NCBI GenBank assembly: GCA_026002025.1
Contig: BOAU01000072.1
Coordinates: forward strand, 1-10,846
Origin: Spirochaetia bacterium
Lineage (GTDB): Bacteria; Spirochaetota; Spirochaetia; Treponematales; Breznakiellaceae
Direction of reading: 5' to 3'
DNA length: 10,846 nt
In this document: one piece after another, positions 1 to 6,760 of the stretch
Numbering within the stretch: position 1 is the first letter of the stretch
Layout: every line of letters begins with the position of its first letter
The notes under the pieces: model-generated
What the model saw: the letters and a program-made list of their open reading frames with translations, nothing else
Databases searched by the model: none
Told to the model about the DNA's origin: nothing
Program-made: the position numbers and the translations under genes

Positions 1-341
1 TTGGAGAACTCGACAGGGAAGCAGTTGCGGAATCGGTAATTCAGCGGTTTGAAGTATGCTATGATTGTCTCTGGAAGGTACTGAAACGGTATTTGGGGGA
101 GGAACTCGGCATACCGGAACTTCCCAACAGCCCCAAGCCCATGTTCCGTATTGCCTTTGAAAATCAGCTTTTTCCAATGGTAGAACCGTGGCTTTTGTAT
201 GCCGATGCCCGTGCCAATACTTCCCATGACTATTCGGAGGATAAAGCCCATGAGACATTGGAACTTGTAGGAAGTTTTATCAATGGTGCGGCTGCTTTAT
301 ATCAAAAAATGATCGGTGAGCCATGGTCGGCAGCAAAATAG
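1..341 (+). CDS. HepT-like HEPN toxin, HI0074 family (5' end outside window)
   Basis: The reading frame is open from base 3, so the gene starts upstream of the window; the TTG at 93 is internal, because recognisable family sequence (IQRFEVCYDCLWKVLKRYL) lies before it. This matches the 'nucleotidyltransferase substrate binding' HI0074 family, a HEPN-fold helical protein usually about 130-145 residues long; 112 C-terminal residues are visible. The HEPN signature R-x4-H-x-Y is intact (RANTSHDY, bases about 219-242). In characterised HepT toxins this motif forms the RNase active site, and its Tyr is the residue modified by the partner antitoxin. The stop overlaps the start of the downstream MNT gene by 19 nt, so the two are translationally coupled. 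Family assignment is strong; activity as a toxin is inferred from characterised homologues. Confidence 0.9.
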   Translation, partial: GELDREAVAESVIQRFEVCYDCLWKVLKRYLGEELGIPELPNSPKPMFRIAFENQLFPMVEPWLLYADARANTSHDYSEDKAHETLELVGSFINGAAALYQKMIGEPWSAAK

Positions 342-628
342 ATTTGAAATCCCATGATCGTGATACCCTTGTTTCCCTTATTGGGCAATTTTTGCCCCAT
401 AGCATTGTGTGGGCCTTTGGTTCCCGTGTTAAGGGAAGCTCCTGTCCCTGGTCGGACCTTGATCTGGTCGCCTTTACCCAAATGGAACAGCGTCCCCAGG
501 TTTCCCTTTTAAAAGAAGCTTTGGAAGAATCAAATTTACCCTTCCGGGTGGATTTGCTGGAATGGGACGGGATACCGGAGAATTTCAAAGAAAATATCAA
601 AGCTGAATATGTGGTAATTAGTGAGTAA
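323..628 (+). CDS. MntA-like minimal nucleotidyltransferase antitoxin
   Basis: This 101-residue protein is a minimal nucleotidyltransferase of the DNA polymerase beta superfamily. The family motif G-S-x10-D-x-D is complete: Gly33-Ser34, then Asp45 and Asp47. A third carboxylate, Asp77, sits in the expected later strand (FRVDLLEW), so the metal-binding triad appears intact. Characterised MntA proteins neutralise the cognate HEPN toxin by transferring AMP to the Tyr of its R-x4-H-x-Y motif, which is present in the upstream gene. The ATG at 323 lies inside the toxin frame, and no good separate Shine-Dalgarno is visible, consistent with coupling. Length is typical of stand-alone MNT proteins. The gene ends just before a strong hairpin that separates it from pckG. 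Confidence 0.9.
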   Translation: MVGSKIDLKSHDRDTLVSLIGQFLPHSIVWAFGSRVKGSSCPWSDLDLVAFTQMEQRPQVSLLKEALEESNLPFRVDLLEWDGIPENFKENIKAEYVVISE

Positions 629-633
629 TAAAA

Positions 634-675
634 AATGGGATGTCTCGGAGCTTGGTAACTCTAAGACATCCCATT
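634..675. terminator. Bidirectional intrinsic terminator between mntA-like gene and pckG
   Basis: AATGGGATGTCT (634-645) is repeated as an exact inverted copy, AGACATCCCATT (664-675), around an 18-base loop that can form a short inner stem (GAG/CTC plus TT/AA). An A run precedes the left arm (631-635) and GTTTT follows the right arm (676-680), so the element can serve both the plus-strand MNT gene and the minus-strand pckG, whose stop is at 697. The stem is only moderately GC-rich, but symmetry and position between convergent genes support termination. Confidence 0.82.
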
Positions 676-696
676 GTTTTCTAAACCGTTTAAACT

Positions 697-2532
697 TTAC
701 GCGTTCAGCCGTTTCTCAATCGCGTCCAGTTCGTCATACAGCTCTTTGGGCATTTTATCCCCAAACTTGGGATAGTGGTTCTTCCGCACATCGGCGATTT
801 CCTTCTTCCACCCTTCGATGTCCACGGAGCAGAGTTCCTTCAGGGTCTCTGCGCTCACGCCCTTGGGCGCTTCGATAGTACCGGGTTTGGGGAGGTTGCC
901 GATGGGGGTATCCACGCAGTTGTCCTTGTTGTCGCAGCGGTCGAACACCCACGCAAGCACGCGGCTGTTTTCGCCGTAGCCGGGCCACATGAATTTGCCG
1001 TCCGCATCCTTGCGGAACCAGTTGACGAAGAATATCTTGGGGAGCTTGTCGGCCTTACCGGCGGCTTCGGCTTTCTTGCCAAGGCTGAGCCAATGCTTGA
1101 AGTAGTCGCCCATGTGGTAACCGCAGAAGGGCAGCATGGCGAAGGGGTCCCGCCGGACCTGGCCCACCTGATCGGAGATGACCGCGGCGGTCACTTCGGA
1201 ACCGGTGATGGAGCCCATGAACACGCCGTGGGTCCAGCTCTTGGCCTGGTTCACCAGGGGGATGGTGGAGGGGCGCCGGCCGCCGAAGAGGAAGGCCGAA
1301 ATCGGCACACCTTTGGGGTCTTCCCATTCAGAGGCGATACAGGGACACTGCTTTGCCGGGGCGGTAAACCGGGCGTTGGGGTGGGCAATTTCCTCACCCT
1401 TTACGGCCTTGTCGTTCTGGGGCGCGGGTTTGGTCTGGCCCTTCCAGTCGATGATGGTTTTACCGGGAGCGCCGTGGCCGATTTGTTCCCACCAGATGTC
1501 GCCATCTTCGGTATAACCGCAGTTGGTAAAAATCGTATTTTTGGCGGCCGCTTCCATGGCGTTAAAGTTGGAATCGTTGTTGGTGCCGGGGGCCACGCCG
1601 AAGAAACCCGCTTCGGGGTTGATGGCGTAGAGACGGCCGTCTGCACCGAACTTCATCCAGGCAATGTCGTCACCCACGGTCTCGACTTTCCAGCCGGGGA
1701 GGGTGGGGATGAGCATGGCCAGGTTGGTTTTGCCGCAGGCTGAGGGGAAAGCGCCGGTAACGTACTTTACTTCGCCCTGGGGATTGGTCAGCTTGAGGAT
1801 GAGCATGTGCTCGGCGAGCCAGCCTTCGTCCCGTGCAAGCACGGAGGCGATACGGAGCGCCAGGCACTTCTTTCCGAGCAGGGCGTTTCCGCCGTAGCCT
1901 GAGCCGTAGGACCAGATTTCACGGGTCTCGGGGAAGTGGGAGATGTACTTGTCGTCCATGGGGGCGCAGGGCCATTTGCCCTTATCCTGTTCACCCGCGG
2001 CCAGGGGCTTCCCGACGGAGTGGAAACAGGGAACGTAGAAGCCTGAGCTGCCGAGAACGTCGAGGACCTTGGTCCCCACCCGGGTCATGATGTGCATATT
2101 GGCAACCACATAGGGGGAATCGGTGATCTCAATGCCGATCTTGGCAATGTCCGAACCAACCGGGCCCATGGAGAAGGGGATAACGTACATGGTACGTCCC
2201 TTCATGCTGCCCTTGTAGAGACCGGTCATGGTCTCCTTGAGCTTTGCGGGGTCAATCCAGTTGTTGGTGGGGCCCGCATCGGCCTCGCTCTTGCTGGCAA
2301 TATAAGTACGGTTTTCAACCCGGGCCACGTCCGAGGGGTCGGAGCGGAAAAGGTAGGAATTGGGCTTCTTGTCCAGTTTGGTGGCGAGCCCCGCCTTTAC
2401 CGTAATGTCGATCATGCGGTCGTATTCCGTCTGGCCGCCTTCGCAGACCTCCACCGCGTCAGGCGTCATCAGAGCGACTGCGTCCTCGACCCACTTCTTT
2501 AAACCGGCATGTTTCAATTGTTCTACTTTCAT
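697..2532 (-). CDS. pckG: Phosphoenolpyruvate carboxykinase (GTP)
   Basis: This 611-residue cytosolic enzyme interconverts oxaloacetate plus GTP with PEP, CO2 and GDP. Its length is normal for the GTP-dependent class (about 590-625) and well above the ATP class. Visible motifs: the PEPCK-specific P-loop [10 protein letters not shown] (residues 261-270); the metal-binding Asp pair in VGDDIAW (288-289); the metal-ligand region around Lys221-222 ([10 protein letters not shown]) and His242 (AEHMLIL); and [12 protein letters not shown] (416-427), which carries active-site arginines. The C-terminal domain is complete. The ATG at 2532 has AAGGAG five bases upstream. The gene is monocistronic: an intrinsic terminator of the upstream operon precedes its leader, and a bidirectional terminator follows it. 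In anaerobes the enzyme often runs toward oxaloacetate, feeding fumarate/succinate formation; the direction here cannot be told from sequence. Confidence 0.98.
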   Translation of the reverse strand: MKVEQLKHAGLKKWVEDAVALMTPDAVEVCEGGQTEYDRMIDITVKAGLATKLDKKPNSYLFRSDPSDVARVENRTYIASKSEADAGPTNNWIDPAKLKETMTGLYKGSMKGRTMYVIPFSMGPVGSDIAKIGIEITDSPYVVANMHIMTRVGTKVLDVLGSSGFYVPCFHSVGKPLAAGEQDKGKWPCAPMDDKYISHFPETREIWSYGSGYGGNALLGKKCLALRIASVLARDEGWLAEHMLILKLTNPQGEVKYVTGAFPSACGKTNLAMLIPTLPGWKVETVGDDIAWMKFGADGRLYAINPEAGFFGVAPGTNNDSNFNAMEAAAKNTIFTNCGYTEDGDIWWEQIGHGAPGKTIIDWKGQTKPAPQNDKAVKGEEIAHPNARFTAPAKQCPCIASEWEDPKGVPISAFLFGGRRPSTIPLVNQAKSWTHGVFMGSITGSEVTAAVISDQVGQVRRDPFAMLPFCGYHMGDYFKHWLSLGKKAEAAGKADKLPKIFFVNWFRKDADGKFMWPGYGENSRVLAWVFDRCDNKDNCVDTPIGNLPKPGTIEAPKGVSAETLKELCSVDIEGWKKEIADVRKNHYPKFGDKMPKELYDELDAIEKRLNA

Positions 2533-2626
2533 GTAAACTCCTTGCTATTTAGCTATTTATTGAAAGGAAACGCTATGCATTTCCAAAACTCCTTCATATT
2601 GGAATCTATAAATTTCTAACCATATA
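2533..2626 (-). promoter_or_regulatory. pckG leader with hairpin, tandem 8-mer and duplicated SD
   Basis: On the minus strand a weak sigma-70-like promoter may be read as TTGTAA (2627-2632), 16-bp spacer, TATAGA (2605-2610). Downstream, AAGGAGTTT occurs twice, at 2586-2594 and at 2535-2543; only the second serves pckG. Between them lie an 8-bp hairpin, GGAAATGC-ATA-GCGTTTCC (2566-2584, one T-G wobble), and a tandem TAAATAGC repeat (2544-2559). The first SD sits 8 bases before an ATG within the hairpin. The elements are directly visible; a regulatory role is inferred, and the promoter call is the weakest part. Confidence 0.5.
2557..2580 (-). CDS. Possible 7-codon upstream ORF in the pckG leader
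   Basis: Minus-strand ATG-CAT-AGC-GTT-TCC-TTT-CAA-TAA encodes MHSVSFQ. A perfect AAGGAG (2589-2594) lies exactly 8 bases before the ATG, better spaced than the SD of pckG itself. The start codon falls in the left arm of an 8-bp hairpin, and the stop comes 24 bases before the pckG start. It might be a regulatory leader peptide. There is no obvious run of a single amino acid as in classical attenuators, so it may also be chance. Confidence 0.35.
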   Translation of the reverse strand: MHSVSFQ

Positions 2627-2630
2627 TTAC

Positions 2631-2661
2631 AAAAAGGGCGGCCTTCTTGCAAGGGCCGCCC
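2631..2661 (-). terminator. Intrinsic terminator of the oxidoreductase-enolase-RraA operon
   Basis: Read on the minus strand, GGGCGGCC (2654-2661) pairs perfectly with GGCCGCCC (2636-2643) across a 10-base loop, followed by TTTTT (2631-2635). This is a textbook GC-rich stem with a U tract, 41 bases beyond the stop codon of the RraA-like gene. It should separate that operon from pckG. Confidence 0.92.
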
Positions 2662-2702
2662 GGTTAGCAGGGATCAATGTTCTTTGCCTGAAAAAATTCG
2701 GC

Positions 2703-3647
2703 CTACCAGCGGGTTGCCTTATTGGGGTCCGGGTCTTCCTCATCCTCATTGATCTGGGCCATGCCCTTGCGGACAACCCCGTTACGGCAGTCCTCCATCT
2801 CCAGATCGAAATTGAGGTGCTGATAGGGTTCGGCATCCTTTGCTTTTTTGAACCAGTCGCTGAAGTCTTCCCACATCCCGATTTCCCAGGCGCTGTCAAC
2901 CTGGGCGGCGGTAAATTTGCCTTCCTTGACGCGGATAAAACCCCAGATATCCCGGATATGGGCCTTTTCAGCATCTACCGCGGCAATTTCCGCCAGGTGG
3001 GGCGGAATAAACAGCACCCCCGACATGGTACCCAGGACAATGTCGCCGGGCAGGCAGACCGCGGCCCCGATCTTTACCGGCACGTTGATGCCGATGAGCA
3101 TGGTATCCATGAAGGGCGTGGGGTCCGTATCCCGGTAATAGAACTGGGCGGTTTTAATCTCCACAACCTGCTCCAGGTCCCGCATGCCGCCCCAGGTAAT
3201 GGCGCCCTGGCCGGTTTTGCTGGCAATGACATTGGTAAGGTTGCCCCCCAGGGGGCAGCCTTCGTACACCTTGTCCTTCATGTCGTAGATCAGAACATCG
3301 TCCCTGACCAGGCCCTCGATGGCCCACTGGTTAAAGTTGCCCTTGCGGCCTTCTTCGGTGTGGCCGTATTCAAGGAGGTACTTGTGGAGATCCGGCCTGG
3401 TGGGGATAAAGGCGGCGGTGACCGCCCTGCCGCACATGACCTCCCTGTCAGGATTGGTCCGGCGCAGGGCCCGCTCAAACTGGTACTTATAGCCGCGGAT
3501 GTAGAGGGGCTTCCATATCTCGGTGATGGTATTGGCGGCGATGCGCTTTAAGAGCGAATCGGGCACACGGGGGCGGCCGTTGTCAAAACGATCCCCCTTC
3601 CACTTCGGCGTCATCTGAATAATATCTTCTTTACAATCAAACCGCAT
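2703..3647 (-). CDS. RraA-like / HMG aldolase family protein
   Basis: This 314-residue protein belongs to the RraA-like fold family, which includes metal-dependent 4-hydroxy-4-methyl-2-oxoglutarate aldolases and oxaloacetate decarboxylases as well as the RNase E inhibitor RraA. The family core is visible: GGNLTNVIASKTGQGAI (residues 134-150), then Arg156-Asp157 in the WGGMRD strand, giving the G-x20-R-D spacing of catalytic members, then CLPGDIVLGTMSGVLFIPP (198-216). The Arg-Asp pair argues for an enzyme. It is longer than plain RraA (about 160-230 residues), with an extra N-terminal segment, a Trp-rich C-terminal extension and an acidic tail (EDEEDPDPNK). The ATG at 3647 is preceded by GGAGGG. 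It is last in a three-gene operon, 39 nt after the enolase-superfamily gene, so cleavage or decarboxylation of a 2-oxo acid sugar is the best guess. Substrate unknown. Confidence 0.85.
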   Translation of the reverse strand: MRFDCKEDIIQMTPKWKGDRFDNGRPRVPDSLLKRIAANTITEIWKPLYIRGYKYQFERALRRTNPDREVMCGRAVTAAFIPTRPDLHKYLLEYGHTEEGRKGNFNQWAIEGLVRDDVLIYDMKDKVYEGCPLGGNLTNVIASKTGQGAITWGGMRDLEQVVEIKTAQFYYRDTDPTPFMDTMLIGINVPVKIGAAVCLPGDIVLGTMSGVLFIPPHLAEIAAVDAEKAHIRDIWGFIRVKEGKFTAAQVDSAWEIGMWEDFSDWFKKAKDAEPYQHLNFDLEMEDCRNGVVRKGMAQINEDEEDPDPNKATRW

Positions 3648-3686
3648 TTTTCCCTCCTACAGGATAAAATATCAGGAACTGAAAAT

Positions 3687-5084
3687 TTAGAGCCAAAGCT
3701 GATCCAGTGCGTACCACTCGTTCCATTCATTGGTACTGTCCCACATGCCGTTTACCACCGGGTGCAGGTGCTCGCGGATAACCTCGTCGTTGAGTTTTTC
3801 TATACCCAAGCCCGGTTCCTCGGGTACATTGATATAGCCGTTTTGGACAATGGGGTTGTCCTTTGTTTTGACCAGATCCGACCACCAGGGATAATCGTTG
3901 TGGTGGAATTCCATGGCGTAAAAATTTTCCGTTGCCGCCGCCACCTGTACCGCAGCCATGGCCGCTATGGGAGTCTCGTTCATGTGGATCGCCATGGGCA
4001 CACCGTAGTCCTGGGCCAGGTCGCCTATCTTTTTGGTTTCGTAAATTCCCCCTGAAGAAATAATATCAGGGTGAATGATCCTGACGGCCTTTTTCTCCAG
4101 CATCTCCCTGAAGGTTTCCTTAAGGAAGATGTCTTCGCCGGTGCAGAGGGCGGTCCGGGAATGGCGCTGAATTTCGGCCAGGTGATCGAACATGTACCAG
4201 GGGACCATGTCTTCGTACCAGGCGAGGTTGTATTTGTCCAGCCGTTCCGCAAGGCGGATACAGTCGCCGACCCCGATGTGGCCGAAGTGATCCACCGCCA
4301 GGGGTATCTGGTAGCCGATGATGTCCCTGACCTGCCGGACATAATCTTCCATTATATCAAAGCCCTTTTCGGTTATGTGGATGCCGGTAAAGGGTCCCGG
4401 TATGCCGTAAAAAGCGACCGCCTTGCGCTTTTCCACGTACTGATCCATTTTCGCCTCAGGGCTGAGGCCGGTTTCCGTTGGGGCAGGCTGCCACATTTTG
4501 GTATGATAATTTTCATAATCTTCAGTCACGCCCGTGGGGGCGGTAACGGTGTCTTTAAGGTCGAAAAGCAGCTCATCGGCGGAAAGGTCCATCTTCATGA
4601 AGGTATAGCCCTTTTCTTCGATCCGCTGTTTAAGGACTTTACCCATGATTTGCCCATCAGGCTTGCCTTTGACATCGGTGTCGCAGTAGATCCTGATTTT
4701 GTCCCGAAACTTGCCCCCCAGCATGCGCCAGACCGGTATGCCGTAGGCCTTGCCTGCCAGATCCCAAAGTGCAACCTCTATACCGCTGACCCCGCCGCCC
4801 TGGTGGGAGTGATAGCCGAACTGTTTTAATCGACGAAAGATTTTATCCACATTGCAGGGATTCTCCCCTATAAGGTGGCGCTTGAGCATAAGTGCATATA
4901 TGCGGCTGCCCCCTTCACGGACCTGACCATAGCCTTCTATGCCCTGGTTGGTCAGGATTTTGATCAGGGTTGTGTTCAGGGGCCGCGCAAGATCGCAGAC
5001 CTTAATGTCGGTGATCCTGAGTTCCGAAGGTTTTGAGAAGGTATTGGTATGAGCCAAGGTACCCTCAAATTCATTTGTTGCCAT
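3687..5084 (-). CDS. Enolase-superfamily dehydratase-like protein (mandelate racemase group)
   Basis: This 465-residue protein has the N-terminal capping domain (about 20-115) and C-terminal TIM barrel of the mandelate racemase/muconate lactonizing group. Barrel residues visible: Lys164 and Asp166 in FMKMD at the end of strand 2; metal ligands Asp265 (AVDHFGH), Glu291 (WYED) and Glu317 (CTGED); and a likely catalytic His367 (AIHMNETP). His266 or His269 may also contribute, as in some acid-sugar dehydratases. A stretch of about 95 residues (167-262) separates the Lys strand from the first metal Asp, longer than in most family members and Tyr/Trp-rich, so it may shape a special active-site lid. 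The start at 5084 has AGGCGG five bases upstream. It is the middle gene between an oxidoreductase and an RraA-like aldolase, which favours dehydration of a sugar acid. Exact reaction not assignable. Confidence 0.88.
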   Translation of the reverse strand: MATNEFEGTLAHTNTFSKPSELRITDIKVCDLARPLNTTLIKILTNQGIEGYGQVREGGSRIYALMLKRHLIGENPCNVDKIFRRLKQFGYHSHQGGGVSGIEVALWDLAGKAYGIPVWRMLGGKFRDKIRIYCDTDVKGKPDGQIMGKVLKQRIEEKGYTFMKMDLSADELLFDLKDTVTAPTGVTEDYENYHTKMWQPAPTETGLSPEAKMDQYVEKRKAVAFYGIPGPFTGIHITEKGFDIMEDYVRQVRDIIGYQIPLAVDHFGHIGVGDCIRLAERLDKYNLAWYEDMVPWYMFDHLAEIQRHSRTALCTGEDIFLKETFREMLEKKAVRIIHPDIISSGGIYETKKIGDLAQDYGVPMAIHMNETPIAAMAAVQVAAATENFYAMEFHHNDYPWWSDLVKTKDNPIVQNGYINVPEEPGLGIEKLNDEVIREHLHPVVNGMWDSTNEWNEWYALDQLWL

Positions 5085-5139
5085 AATAACCGCCTATTGT
5101 TCAAAGTATGATAAGAGCCGCTGTACAGGACAGGGGCCG

Positions 5140-6150
5140 TTATTCAAAGGGATACACAAAATTTGCCTGACGCCGGACTTCGTCGCAGATCCGCATCAAG
5201 GTAAGGGATTCCTCGGGGGTGGCCCGGGGGGAGGTCTTTAAGCCTTTTTTAAGACAATCGTGGACGTGGCCAACCTCGAACTGGAAACCTTCGGCACGGT
5301 AATAGAAGCTGTGAATCTCTTTTACATTACGCCGCCAGTCACGGGTTAATCGTGAGACAATCACCGTATCGGGGTTACGGTGGCCGGGAATCGTGATGGT
5401 TCCCCGCTCAAGAACAATATTGGTTTCGTGGAGCCTGCCGGAAAGACCGCATATCAGGCTGCAAATGGGCCCCGACTCATATTCCATGGCGATGAGGTCG
5501 TAGTCGTCCACGCCGGTGGAGGTCATTTTGGTCATGGCGTTAATTTTTTTTGGATATTCGCTGCCGATTATCACCGAGGCGGATGCCAGGGAATAAACCC
5601 CGGCGTCGAGCAAAGCGCCCCCCGCAAGGTTAATATCAAAGAGCCGGTTTTTTGCCAGCTCTGCGTCTAGCACCGTAGGCCGGCCCCAGCAGGTTGCGGC
5701 GTTCACCGCCAAAACTTTGCCCATGTCCCCGCTTTTGGCAAGGTCGGCGGCATATTCCCAGGCGGGGAAATAACGGGACCAAAGGCCGTCAAGGATAAAT
5801 ACGTTATTTTTCTTTGCCGCCGCGTACATGCGTTCGGCCTGGGCCGCGTTAATTGCAAAGGGCTTTTCGCAGAGCACATTTTTGCCCGCGTTTACGCATA
5901 AAAGCACATGTTCTTCATGAAAATTATGAGGGGTAGCCACATAAATAATGTCTACATTGGGATCATTAACAAGCTCCGTGTAACTGCCATAGGGCTTGCC
6001 GGCAAAAACATCACAAAAATCCTTGCTCCGCTCATAATCACGGGAACCCACCGCCGCCAATTCTGCATCAGGCAGTTCCTGCAAAGAAGACGCAAATTGC
6101 CTGGCTATGATGCCGGGCCCAAGGATGCCCCATCGAATTTTATTCTGCAT
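5140..6150 (-). CDS. Gfo/Idh/MocA-family NAD(P)-dependent oxidoreductase
   Basis: This 336-residue cytosolic dehydrogenase has an N-terminal Rossmann fold with the dinucleotide motif GILGPGIIA (residues 8-16), the hallmark Glu95-Lys96-Pro97 (NVLCEKPFA), and the C-terminal alpha/beta domain beginning near 120. Asp182 and Tyr186 in LLDAGVY resemble the Asp-x3-Tyr pair of the dimeric dihydrodiol dehydrogenase and D-xylose dehydrogenase subgroup. I chose ATG 6150 because AGGAGG lies just before it; an in-frame ATG at 6171 sits upstream of that SD and lacks one of its own. It is the first gene of the operon, 55 nt before the enolase-superfamily gene, and follows a strong promoter with a palindrome over the -10. 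It probably oxidises a sugar, inositol or sugar acid; substrate unknown. Confidence 0.92.
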   Translation of the reverse strand: MQNKIRWGILGPGIIARQFASSLQELPDAELAAVGSRDYERSKDFCDVFAGKPYGSYTELVNDPNVDIIYVATPHNFHEEHVLLCVNAGKNVLCEKPFAINAAQAERMYAAAKKNNVFILDGLWSRYFPAWEYAADLAKSGDMGKVLAVNAATCWGRPTVLDAELAKNRLFDINLAGGALLDAGVYSLASASVIIGSEYPKKINAMTKMTSTGVDDYDLIAMEYESGPICSLICGLSGRLHETNIVLERGTITIPGHRNPDTVIVSRLTRDWRRNVKEIHSFYYRAEGFQFEVGHVHDCLKKGLKTSPRATPEESLTLMRICDEVRRQANFVYPFE

Positions 6151-6264
6151 AAACTCCTCCTGTTTCAGCATGAAATAAGCATCCAGCCTGGGGATCTTTT
6201 AACTGAAAGGGAAAAAACGATTCGGACATGACGCCACTCCATTTTGCTAAAAATTAGAACGTCC

Positions 6265-6302
6265 TTACAATTATTGTAAATCCGCTTTTGGAGCGCTGTC
6301 AA
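6265..6302 (-). promoter_or_regulatory. Sigma-70-type promoter with palindromic operator for the oxidoreductase operon
   Basis: On the minus strand TTGACA (6297-6302) is followed by an 18-bp spacer and TACAAT (6273-6278). The -10 is embedded in a perfect 15-bp palindrome, TTACAATAATTGTAA (6265-6279), which would also cover the expected start site near 6266. A smaller inverted repeat, CGCT-5-AGCG, lies in the spacer. A dimeric repressor bound here would block RNA polymerase. No regulator gene is in the window. The transcript would carry a leader of about 115 bases with no obvious strong structure. Confidence 0.75.
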
Positions 6303-6313
6303 TAAAAATATTT

Positions 6314-6709
6314 TTACGCGACCAGATTGAGCAATGCCCCCCCGGAAGTCTGGGGCGCAGGATTGTAGGGCATGGCGGCATTGGCGGCGCCGGCCTGCTT
6401 GATCTGCTGTTCATACTGGTCGATGAGGGCGTTGATCCGGTCTATGGAGACATTCCCCGCTTCTTTTGGGGAAATGTCGCTCCGCTTTTTCATCCGGCTG
6501 AGCTGTTCGATAAGGACATCAAGGATTTTGAGTTTGCTGATGGTCACCCCCTGGGTGCCTTCAGGGGCGGGGACGCCGGAAACGTGCTTGAAGTGGGAGT
6601 AGGGCAGGCTGGCGGGGGACACCGGAAAGGACATTCTGCCCCCGCTCGATGCACTGATGGCGTATCCGATACTGGGTTGTATGTTTGCCGACATGGCCCC
6701 GTAATTCAT
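6314..6709 (-). CDS. Small protein of unknown function, Treponema-like
   Basis: I do not recognise this 131-residue protein as a characterised family. The ATG at 6709 has GGAG seven bases upstream. It has no signal peptide or membrane segment. Residues 1-45 are rich in Ser, Gly, Pro and aromatics and probably disordered. Residues 55-105 form two predicted amphipathic helices (TISKLKILDVLIEQLSRMKK and SIDRINALIDQYEQQIKQ) separated by a short linker, suggesting a helical hairpin or coiled coil. The tail (106-131) is Ala/Gly/Pro-rich and hydrophobic at the end. It follows the lipoprotein gene on the same strand by 51 nt and may be cotranscribed with it; a T-rich stretch without a hairpin lies between. 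Its stop is 11 bases from the -35 of the next promoter. An adaptor or structural role is possible but unsupported. Confidence 0.75.
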   Translation of the reverse strand: MNYGAMSANIQPSIGYAISASSGGRMSFPVSPASLPYSHFKHVSGVPAPEGTQGVTISKLKILDVLIEQLSRMKKRSDISPKEAGNVSIDRINALIDQYEQQIKQAGAANAAMPYNPAPQTSGGALLNLVA

Positions 6710-6760
6710 TTCATTACTCCTATACCTTAAGTATCGGAGCCTGTGAAAAAAAATAAAATT

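Noticed and set aside
93..341. TTG at 93 as the start of the first gene
   Set aside because: The frame is open to the window edge and the upstream codons encode recognisable HI0074-family sequence, so the true start is outside the window.
775..1743. Long 322-codon open frame on the plus strand
   Set aside because: It lies entirely antisense to pckG, has no recognisable domain, and reflects the third-base GC bias of the real gene.
2817..3551. 244-codon plus-strand open frame
   Set aside because: Antisense to the RraA-like gene; sequence is low-complexity and unlike any family.
4071..4829. 252-codon plus-strand open frame
   Set aside because: Antisense to the enolase-superfamily gene, whose catalytic residues show the minus strand is coding.
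6151..6171. ATG at 6171 as start of the Gfo/Idh/MocA protein
   Set aside because: The Shine-Dalgarno AGGAGG lies inside those seven codons, directly before ATG 6150, and the family normally starts a few residues before the Rossmann strand.
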